From Candidatus Sericytochromatia bacterium S15B-MN24 CBMW_12 (GTDB taxonomy: Bacteria > Cyanobacteriota > Sericytochromatia > S15B-MN24 > UBA4093), in contig DAZV01000026.1 in assembly GCA_002083825.1 (NCBI GenBank), positions 124,001 through 188,000 of the forward strand: a stretch of DNA of 64,000 nucleotides. The letters run 5' to 3'. A model generated the notes under the pieces. It saw nothing but the letters and a program-made list of their open reading frames with translations. It did no database searches and had not been told where the DNA came from. Shown in pieces: positions 58,330-64,000 of the stretch (position 1 is its first letter; each line of letters starts with the position of its first letter). The translations under genes were made by a program, and so were the position numbers.

Positions 58330-58977
58330 GTGGATAAAGAAAAGCTTCTAGGTTTAGCTGTTAAGTACTTTGATACGGGTGAATATGATGAGGCTATCAA
58401 GGTTGGTTTGAAGGTTGTAGAAATACCTCCGGTTTCTGTTGGTTCTTGGCAACTACTAGGCGATGCTTATTGGAATAAGAAAGAATTCAACTCTGCTGCC
58501 ACATATTACAGGCGAGCTTTAGAGGCGTCTCCCAATCGTAAAGACCTTCAGGATGATCTGGCGTCGTCACTTGCCCTTTCTGATGATTTTGAGACTGCAA
58601 TAGTCGAGTTAAAAAAGTCTATTGACTATGACCCAAGTAATGTGAAAATGATACAGGCACTGGGTGTATGTCTTACAAGGGTAGGGCGAGTTGCTGAGTC
58701 AATCCCGGTACTTGCTAGATCAGTTGAGCTAGAGCCTACGTTGAATACATTGAATGCATTAGGCGTTGCTCAAATGCAGGCAGGATTACTTGAACAAGCA
58801 GAGTTGACATTCATGCAGGCATTAGAGATCTATCCGGAAGATAGTCTCTTACTTTCTAACATTGGTGATCTTCGTCGTTATCAAGGAAGAAATATGGACG
58901 CAAAGGAGATGTACCTGAAAGCACTTGCTCTTGATGAATGCAACAATCGGGCCCAGGATGGGTTGCGGGATCTATAA
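58330..58977 (+). CDS. TPR protein within the Rhs island
   Basis: Protein of 215 aa of tetratricopeptide repeats: 'AVKYFDTGEYDEAIKVGLKV', 'WNKKEFNSAATYYRRALEAS', 'SDDFETAIVELKKSIDYDPS', 'AGLLEQAELTFMQALEIYPE' and 'LRRYQGRNMDAKEMYLKALA'. GTG at 58330 with GGAG 7 nt before is preferred; the frame is open to 58306. It is much less GC-rich than the rest of the window, which marks it as acquired. It lies between the two Rhs cassettes and is in frame with the second, which resumes directly after its TAA. Position suggests an immunity or accessory protein of cassette 1, but TPR proteins are not typical immunity proteins, so this is inference. Confidence 0.8.
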   Translation: MDKEKLLGLAVKYFDTGEYDEAIKVGLKVVEIPPVSVGSWQLLGDAYWNKKEFNSAATYYRRALEASPNRKDLQDDLASSLALSDDFETAIVELKKSIDYDPSNVKMIQALGVCLTRVGRVAESIPVLARSVELEPTLNTLNALGVAQMQAGLLEQAELTFMQALEIYPEDSLLLSNIGDLRRYQGRNMDAKEMYLKALALDECNNRAQDGLRDL

Positions 58978-60066
58978 GAAACGACCACTTGGGAGTACGA
59001 TTTCAACGGCAACACGTTGGGCGAGGCTCGGAACGGCGTCAGCACGCGTTACGCTTACGACGCCAACGACCAGCTCGAGCGAATCGAGACCCAAGGCAAG
59101 ACCTGGCAGTACCGATACGACGCTTCGGGGAACCGCACCCAGATCGTAGACCAGGGCAAGGCTGTCGCGTTGCTCAACGATGGTTTGGATCGTCTATCCG
59201 AGTACGATGCCGGCGGGAAGCTGGTTGCCCGCAACGTGTTCGCGGGACTGGACGAGCCGCTCGTACGGATCGATGACCAAGGCGAGGTGAGTTACTACCT
59301 GGCGGATGGTCTTGGATCCGTGATGGGGCTCGTCGATAAGGGTGGTCAGGTCACGGATAGCTACGCCTACGATGCCTGGGGCAAGGTCGTGGCACGTGTC
59401 GGCAGCACCGTTCAGCCGTTCGGCTTCACCGGACGTGAGAACGATGGGAATGGTCTGTACGGCTATCGGGCTCGGTACTTCGACCCGAGCATCGGGCGCT
59501 TCACCCAGAAGGACCCCATCGGGTTCGATGGAGGCGACCTCAACCTGTACCGTTACGTGCTCAATAATCCGGGGATGTTCAAGGATCCATTGGGATTAGC
59601 GTCCATGAACGCTCAGATCTATCTTCCCTTTGGTCCCGGCGTAACTGCTACGGTTGGTGTAAATCCTGACGGAGGCCCATTCATTATCGTGGGCGGTGGC
59701 TTAGGTTTTGGAGCTGGCGGTGGATATAACCCTAGCGGCAATTCGCCAGGATATAGCCCGAGCAACTCAATCCAAGTGATATCTGGTATATATGGTGGAT
59801 TTGCTGCCAATGCTGCCGGATATGGGGTTGAGTTAACTGGTCGTTCTGGAAGTGTTTATCCCGTTGGCGAGCCTGGATACCCATATCGGGAGGCGCCAGG
59901 TCTCGACAACGGAGGATCCTCTGGGATAAAGGGAGGACTTGGATTAAGCGGTGGCATAGAGATTGGAATCGTTTTTCCTGGTGATAAGAGCAAAAGAGTA
60001 CCTAAACCACAGCCTGCTCCAAAGCCAGGGAACGACCCAATAATCAGAAATCGCAAGTGTAGTTAG
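58978..60066 (+). pseudogene. 5'-truncated Rhs core with variable tail (cassette 2)
   Basis: Second Rhs fragment, about 362 aa. The frame begins right after the TPR stop with YD repeats 'TTWEYDFNGNTLGEARNGVS' and 'YAYDANDQLERIETQGKTWQ', then repeats the core of cassette 1 (from 'LDRLSEYD' to 'DPIGF') with about ten nucleotide differences in 340. After 'LNNPGMFKDPLGL' the tail is unrelated: Gly-rich ('FIIVGGGLGFGAGGGYNPSG'), with 'AANAAGYGVELTGRSGS' and a Pro/Lys-rich end. No ribosome site or proper start exists (earliest TTG 59017), so it probably is not expressed unless by read-through. A candidate immunity gene starts 18 nt after its stop. Confidence 0.75.
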
Positions 60067-60084
60067 CTTGATCCGGAGTAATTT

Positions 60085-60252
60085 GTGGAGAAGATTATCT
60101 CGGCGCTCATAGGCTTAGCGTCATTGTCCTATGCCGTTTGGTCACTATTGCATAGCGTAAGGCAACACGGCGCAAGGACAACTATTATTCGCGCCGTATC
60201 TGTCATCACTTTCGTGGCTATCGTTCTGTATTGGATCTATTTATCGAGATAA
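60085..60252 (+). CDS. 55-aa two-TM protein following Rhs tail 2 (candidate immunity protein)
   Basis: Uncalled small gene: GTG at 60085 with CCGGAGTAATTT (GGAG 6 nt before), stop TAA at 60250-60252. The peptide begins MEKIISALIGLASLSYAVWS and ends 'VSVITFVAIVLYWIYLSR': two hydrophobic segments (about 4-22 and 37-54) separated by a charged loop 'HSVRQHGARTTI'. It starts 18 nt after the Rhs tail stop, exactly where Rhs immunity genes lie, and small multi-TM proteins are the usual immunity type for pore-forming or membrane-acting toxins. Immunity function is inference. Confidence 0.65.
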   Translation: MEKIISALIGLASLSYAVWSLLHSVRQHGARTTIIRAVSVITFVAIVLYWIYLSR

Positions 60253-60278
60253 CGAATTTGTAACCGTTCATGGTGAGT

Positions 60279-60375
60279 ATTCCGGTCCAAGCCGAACGGT
60301 GATTCCGGCCGAAGCCGAACGTTTTTCCGGTCATTTCCGGAATCGGTGTTCGACTTGGCGGAATCCCTGTTCGGG
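60279..60375. mobile_element. Repeat cluster resembling multi-repeat IS21-type ends (remnant)
   Basis: Two direct units of about 20 bp, ATTCCGGTCCAAGCCGAAC (60279-60297) and ATTCCGGCCGAAGCCGAAC (60302-60320), are followed by inverted units ('GTGTTCGACTTGGCGGAAT', 60345-60363, and 'CTGTTCGGGTCGG', 60366-60378). Tandem terminal repeats with inverted orientation at opposite ends are typical of IS21-family elements; the two ends here face each other with no transposase between, as in a deleted remnant. Recognition is by layout only. Confidence 0.4.
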
Positions 60376-60490
60376 TCGGGTGTGGCTATTTTGCGTAGCG
60401 TGTAGACGAGTGATAAACGAGGAAGCGGCCATTGTGGTATAAAGTCGCCTCCTGATTGGATCTGGGGATGAGAAGTCCAATCGGGTGTGG

Positions 60491-60652
60491 CTACTCCAAG
60501 TTGAAGCGGTCATACGACCATTGGCAGGCTTGAACGCAGACCGTACAGGCGTTCTTGCTCTCACAGCAGGCCTCATGCTTGCGCACAGCAAGCTTCATGG
60601 CTTCCCACTCATCCGGTAGGCGGGTTGCTTCGAATGCCAGGTGTCTGACCAA
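60491..60652 (-). CDS. Possible 53-aa cysteine-rich protein or gene remnant
   Basis: A coding-like frame with TTG start (60652) and stop 60491-60493. The peptide includes 'EATRLPDEWEAMKLAVRKHE' followed by 'ACCESKNACTVCVQACQW', a cluster of five cysteines that could bind metal. The ribosome site is weak and a stop lies just upstream of the TTG in the same frame, so it may be the tail of a broken gene in the repeat-rich flank of the Rhs island. No family recognised. Confidence 0.35.
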   Translation of the reverse strand: MVRHLAFEATRLPDEWEAMKLAVRKHEACCESKNACTVCVQACQWSYDRFNLE

Positions 60653-60739
60653 CGCCGCTCGTCAAGCAGCTAACAGCCGCCCCTCAAGAGACCTTCCGGG
60701 CATTTCTTGCTGGAAGGTGCTTGACAACCGCACCTACTC

Positions 60740-60760
60740 CCGCGGCCTTTGCGGCCGCGG
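60740..60760. terminator. 8-bp stem terminator after the acyltransferase gene
   Basis: CCGCGGCC / GGCCGCGG with loop TTTGC, 11 nt past the minus-strand stop at 60772. Confidence 0.55.
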
Positions 60761-60771
60761 TTTCGGGTTTC

Positions 60772-61887
60772 TCAACGCGTCGCGGGGGCCGGGGTCTTCT
60801 TTCGGAAGGCCTGGACTTGCGCGCTCACCTGCCGTAGAAGGTGACTGCTTTTCAGCCGAGGAATCAAGTAGCCGTCCCAGCCGAGCCAGCCCATGCCACG
60901 CAAACTGGCAGGAGATCCGACCCGTAACTGAACCGACTCGCCGGAGTGGGTCTGAACCATCTTCTTCCACTCGTTGAGGCCGGGCCCCAGGTCGATCAGC
61001 CTAATTCCATCGTGATGCATCTGCTCGAGAGACCACGCCGCCAGGAGGCTCCCGGGGGAAAAGCGCGAGTACGCGACGTCGAAAGAGCGCAAGAGCGCAA
61101 AGACCCGGTCGCCATGATGGCTCCGGAACTGCAAGGCGGCCGTCGCCCCCTCGATCTCCAGGACCTGGAGCGAGAAGCGGTTATTTTGAATCGCATCCCT
61201 GGCGATAATCCGCATGTAATCCTGGTAGGGTTTCCAGTCCCGCAGGTTGGCCAAGTTGCTGGCTTGGTGCTGAAACAGGATCTCGAGGAGGGGCTCGGCT
61301 TCCTGGCGGCTAGCCTCGTAGAAGCGATGCGGAATCTCCTTGAGTTGCCGCATGTGCCGGGCAGTCAGCCCTCTGATCTTCTTGGGGCGCTCGCTCCAGT
61401 ACGACTCCCAGTCCCCCTCCCAGCGGATGAGCACATGCTGGCGCCAATCAATCCGATCCTCGACTGACCAACCCAGCCGCGAGACTCCCCGCAGAAGCGA
61501 GGCGCTGGCTTCCTGCCTCAGGATCAGGGTCAGCAGATCCCACTCCCGTTGCGATTTTCGCAGCGCTCCCACCAGAGCCTGGGCTACGGCTTCCGCGTCT
61601 GCCCCCGGCATGACCCAAGGGTCGTGGTACCAGGCGTCTTCCCCTCCGATCGCGCTGAGGCGCCGGAGCCCCGAGCGATCGCGCGTCAGCATCCAACTCG
61701 CCACGGCGATTAACCGTTCCTTGCGGTCCCTGACCACGACCACGAAGGGCTCGGTATCGCGATCTCGAGACTGCAACCAGGCTCGGATCACCCCGCCGCT
61801 GACAAATGGATTGGAGGTCGGCTGCGCCTCCATCTGCTCGGCGAGCGCCATCAATTTTTCGGGGTCCTTGAGAATGGTGCCGTGCAT
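60772..61887 (-). CDS. BioF2/CelD-type GNAT acyltransferase (EPS-associated), paralogue 2
   Basis: Protein of 371 aa; AAAAGGAG precedes the ATG at 61887. It is collinear with the acyltransferase at 42081, sharing 'GGEDAWYHDPW' (81-91), 'WSERPKKIRGLTARHMRQLK', 'IPHRFYEASRQEAEPLLEIL' and 'SPGSLLAAWSLEQMHHDGIR' followed by 'LIDLGPGLNEW', and ends in a basic Arg/Lys/Pro tail. The two are therefore clear paralogues that bracket the EPS locus and Rhs island. Function inferred from genomic company: acyl or amino-acyl modification of the polysaccharide or its lipid carrier. Strong terminators follow on both sides. Confidence 0.8.
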   Translation of the reverse strand: MHGTILKDPEKLMALAEQMEAQPTSNPFVSGGVIRAWLQSRDRDTEPFVVVVRDRKERLIAVASWMLTRDRSGLRRLSAIGGEDAWYHDPWVMPGADAEAVAQALVGALRKSQREWDLLTLILRQEASASLLRGVSRLGWSVEDRIDWRQHVLIRWEGDWESYWSERPKKIRGLTARHMRQLKEIPHRFYEASRQEAEPLLEILFQHQASNLANLRDWKPYQDYMRIIARDAIQNNRFSLQVLEIEGATAALQFRSHHGDRVFALLRSFDVAYSRFSPGSLLAAWSLEQMHHDGIRLIDLGPGLNEWKKMVQTHSGESVQLRVGSPASLRGMGWLGWDGYLIPRLKSSHLLRQVSAQVQAFRKKTPAPATR

Positions 61888-61946
61888 GACGTCTCCTTTT
61901 CTTTGAGGATGCCGTGCCTAAAACGAGGATGCCATGTCAAAAACGG

Positions 61947-61973
61947 TCGGGGGATCTCCAACGGAGATCCCCC
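61947..61973 (-). terminator. 12-bp stem terminator with T-tract after kinase 1
   Basis: CGGGGGATCTCC / GGAGATCCCCCG with loop AAC (plus strand); on the minus strand it is followed by ACCGTTTTTG. Lies 18 nt beyond the kinase stop at 61992. Confidence 0.8.
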
Positions 61974-61991
61974 GTAGGGTCGAGGCCGAAA

Positions 61992-63044
61992 TCAGGCGAT
62001 GAGCTTGGCGCTGCGCAGGGCCTCCCGGACCTCGGAGGCGTTGCGATAGCGATCCTCGACCTTGAGAGAGAGCATCCGGCTCAGGATCGCCTGCAGCTCC
62101 GGCGAACAGGTATTCTCCGGGAAGAGGAACGTCCCGCTCCGGGCCTCGTATAGCCCCAGCGGATGAGCGTTGCTCAGGAGATTCAGGACGCTGGTGGCCA
62201 GCCCGAAGAGATCGCTCGACGGATAGGAAACCATCCCCATCAGCACCTCGGGCGCCGCGAATCCCTTCGTCCAGATGGCCGTGAACTCCCGTTGGGGGCC
62301 CATGTCCACTTTCTCGTCGAGCTTGCGGGTCCGCCACTGCGTGGCGTTGCCGAAGTCGAGCAGGTAGTAGCGCCCGTCCATGCCCTTCATGAAGTTGGCA
62401 GGCTTGATGTCCCGGTGGATGATCGGAGGCGTATGGCCCCCCAGGTACTCGAAGATATCTAGCGCCTGGCTGAAGAAGTCCAAAGCGTCAGGCTCCGAGA
62501 ACTTGCCGCGCTCGCGAAGCAGCGTCGAGACCGTAAGCCCATCGACCCGCTCGATGACCAAGTAGAGGGCGCCGTCCAGCTCGAAGGCCTCGTGGAAGCC
62601 CGGGATCCCGGGGTGGTGAAGGGTGCTCAGGATTTCGCCCTCGCGCTTGAACAGCTCCCGGTTCTTGGCGTTCACCTGTCGCTTGTGCTGAAGCTGCTTC
62701 ATGACCAGCCGCTTCTGGGTCTGCGTGTCGGTGACGGCGTAGATGGTGCCGAAACCACCGCGCTTCACCAGCAGATCCTCGATGAGGTAACGGCCGTTGA
62801 CCATGTCGCCGCCCTTGAAGGTCTGCTCGGTGGTCTTGCCGCAGTAGGTGCAGTTCTCGGATCCACTGAGGACAGGCTTCTGGCAGTATGCACAGCGGAA
62901 GATCATCGGCTGGGGCACCGCCTTGACCCCCGGAACCTGGGCGGGATCGACGCCGTTCTTGAACTTGTCTGGGTTGGACTTGACGTAGTTCTCGATGTGC
63001 TTGGCCAGGTCGTTCAAGTTGGGGTTCGAACTGGGGTTCTGCAT
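61992..63044 (-). CDS. Serine/threonine protein kinase with N-terminal zinc ribbon (1)
   Basis: Hanks-type kinase of 350 aa; AAGGAG precedes the ATG. Residues 51-68 form a zinc ribbon with CxxC pairs Cys51/54 and Cys65/68, then the kinase domain: Gly-loop 'VKRGGFGTIY' (93-102), Lys116 in 'RLVMKQLQ', 'IIHRDIKPANF' (208-218, catalytic Asp212), 'LLDFGNATQW' (228-237) and an APE-like 'GFAAPEVLMG'. There is no membrane segment or extracytoplasmic sensor, so it is cytosolic and may sense through the ribbon or be activated by another kinase. Terminator with T-tract follows. Confidence 0.9.
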   Translation of the reverse strand: MQNPSSNPNLNDLAKHIENYVKSNPDKFKNGVDPAQVPGVKAVPQPMIFRCAYCQKPVLSGSENCTYCGKTTEQTFKGGDMVNGRYLIEDLLVKRGGFGTIYAVTDTQTQKRLVMKQLQHKRQVNAKNRELFKREGEILSTLHHPGIPGFHEAFELDGALYLVIERVDGLTVSTLLRERGKFSEPDALDFFSQALDIFEYLGGHTPPIIHRDIKPANFMKGMDGRYYLLDFGNATQWRTRKLDEKVDMGPQREFTAIWTKGFAAPEVLMGMVSYPSSDLFGLATSVLNLLSNAHPLGLYEARSGTFLFPENTCSPELQAILSRMLSLKVEDRYRNASEVREALRSAKLIA

Positions 63045-63119
63045 GAGAAGACTCCTTCTTAAAGCAATAAGCGGAGCTATGAGCGTTGCTTCAGGACAGC
63101 GTGAGAGGGAAATCAGCCG

Positions 63120-64000
63120 CTAAATCAAGCCGGCGGTGCGGAGCGCCTCGCGGACCTCGGCGGCACTCTGGAAACGATCCTGGACCGGAAGGGCGACCAT
63201 CCGGTTCAGGATCGTCCTGAAGGCGGGTGAGCAAACCTTTTCGGAGAAGAGGAAGATGCCCTTTCGGGCTTCGTAGAGGCCCAGGGGATGGCTGTTGGTC
63301 ATCAGGTAGATGAGGCTCAGGCCAAGGCTGAAGAGGTCGGTGGCAGGATAGGTGACCTCGCCCAGGAGGATTTCAGGCGCCGCCAACCCCTTGCTCCAGA
63401 TGCGGGTGCGCTCGCGCTCGGGGCCCTCGACGCCGCGGCCGCGCCCGGGCGTGGTGTTGTAGGAGGTGGCGTTGCCGAAATCGACCAGGTAGACGCGCCC
63501 ATCGAGCGTTCTCACGAGGTTGGCCGGCTTGATGTCGCGGTGGATGACGGGCGGATTGAGGCCATGCAGGTATTCCAGGGCATCGAGCACCTGCGGCAGG
63601 AAGCCGAGCACCTCGGCCTCGGTCATGGGCCCGACCTCCCGCTGATGCATGCTCAGAGGATTGCCCTCGATGAGCTCCATGACCAGGTAATGGGAGCCGT
63701 TCTCGGTGAAGGAGTCGTGGAAGCGCGGCACGCGAGGATGCCTGATCATGCTGAGGATCGTGCCCTCGCGCGTGAAGAGTTCGATATCCTTGGGCTTGAG
63801 ACCCGCGCCCTTGATGAGTTGCTTGAGGGAATACCGCTCTCGGGTCCGGGTATCGACCGCGTCGTAGACCCTGCCGAACCCGCCGTGCTGCACCATGAGC
63901 TCCAGGATGGCGTAGCGGCCATGGAGCACCTCGCCGGCCTTGTGGACGGAATCGAGAAGCTTGCTGCACTTCGGGCAGAAGGGGGTTTCGGCGCCCACCG
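63120..64000 (-). CDS. Serine/threonine protein kinase, paralogue 2 (5' end beyond window)
   Basis: Hanks-type kinase with the start outside the window; at least 292 residues visible. 'FCPKC' at the visible N-terminus is the second half of a zinc ribbon like that of kinase 1, so the first CxxC lies upstream; the GTG near 63998 is therefore probably not the true start. The kinase domain has 'VQHGGFGRVYD', 'YSLKQLIKGAGLKPKD', 'VIHRDIKPANLVRTLDGR', 'LVDFGNATSYN', and the same C-terminal 'VQDRFQSAAEVREALRTAGL' as kinase 1. The two are tandem paralogues 75 nt apart and probably one operon. Confidence 0.87.
   Translation of the reverse strand, partial: VGAETPFCPKCSKLLDSVHKAGEVLHGRYAILELMVQHGGFGRVYDAVDTRTRERYSLKQLIKGAGLKPKDIELFTREGTILSMIRHPRVPRFHDSFTENGSHYLVMELIEGNPLSMHQREVGPMTEAEVLGFLPQVLDALEYLHGLNPPVIHRDIKPANLVRTLDGRVYLVDFGNATSYNTTPGRGRGVEGPERERTRIWSKGLAAPEILLGEVTYPATDLFSLGLSLIYLMTNSHPLGLYEARKGIFLFSEKVCSPAFRTILNRMVALPVQDRFQSAAEVREALRTAGLI

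Noticed and set aside
1-64000. tRNA or rRNA genes
   Set aside because: No cloverleaf with a T-arm GTTCGAAT-type block or rRNA segment was noticed by eye; a tRNAscan run would be decisive.

Overview
The window is GC-rich, densely coding bacterial chromosome with strong Shine-Dalgarno sites, frequent GTG and TTG starts and very regular hairpin terminators. The organism looks diderm: it has HtrA next to what looks like an anti-sigma factor, a Wza-like export protein with a BY-kinase, and many lipoproteins. It respires glycerol-3-phosphate, makes tetrapyrroles from glutamyl-tRNA and carries ComEA/ComEC. The order YlqD-RimM-TrmD, a roadblock/LC7 protein and a cyanophycinase-like peptidase would fit a non-photosynthetic relative of Cyanobacteria (Sericytochromatia-like). 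That placement is a guess from gene content; no rRNA or other phylogenetic marker was analysed.

Layout. 1-2.2 kb: end of a putative anti-sigma factor, then htrA and a PAP2 phosphatase. 2.2-4.2 kb: two related lipoproteins. 4.3-8.3 kb: a lipid-type operon of an alkyl-DHAP-synthase-like flavoprotein, glpD and a small unknown. 8.5-12.3 kb: an EF-hand protein, a duplicated-domain lipoprotein and a coiled-coil protein; the first and last carry related proline-rich tandem repeats. 12.3-20.3 kb: glpK, a two-domain S51 peptidase, a small protein with a phage-head-type cysteine motif, galK, an LTxxQ lipoprotein, a Tyr-rich lipoprotein, and galT preceded by a 51-residue gene. 20.3-29.6 kb: comEC/comEA, ylqD-rimM-trmD, a roadblock protein, a metal-binding HMA protein, asnS and aspS. 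29.6-34.9 kb: noncoding elements, a 39-residue membrane peptide, and three lipoproteins (two nearly identical beta-propellers and a CxxCH protein) that share one leader motif. 35-36.3 kb: hemA.

36.4-57.2 kb is a nearly complete Wzx/Wzy-type exopolysaccharide locus: initiating phosphosugar transferase, Wza-like exporter, Wzy/ligase, Wzc-like kinase, two flippases, four glycosyltransferases, a polysaccharide deacetylase, two parallel beta-helix proteins and a BioF2-type acyltransferase. A second acyltransferase of the same family lies at 60.8 kb, beyond an inserted island.

57.3-60.7 kb is that island. It holds two 5'-truncated Rhs C-terminal cassettes with nearly identical cores and unrelated tails, a lower-GC TPR gene between them, a previously uncalled 55-residue two-TM gene after the second, and repeat sequence resembling IS ends. 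The window closes with two tandem serine/threonine kinases carrying N-terminal zinc ribbons.

The most notable unexplained items are a pair of conserved hairpin elements (18958-19055 and 29592-29694), the Rhs island with its two candidate immunity genes, and the three-lipoprotein locus with its shared leader and palindrome-overlapped promoter.
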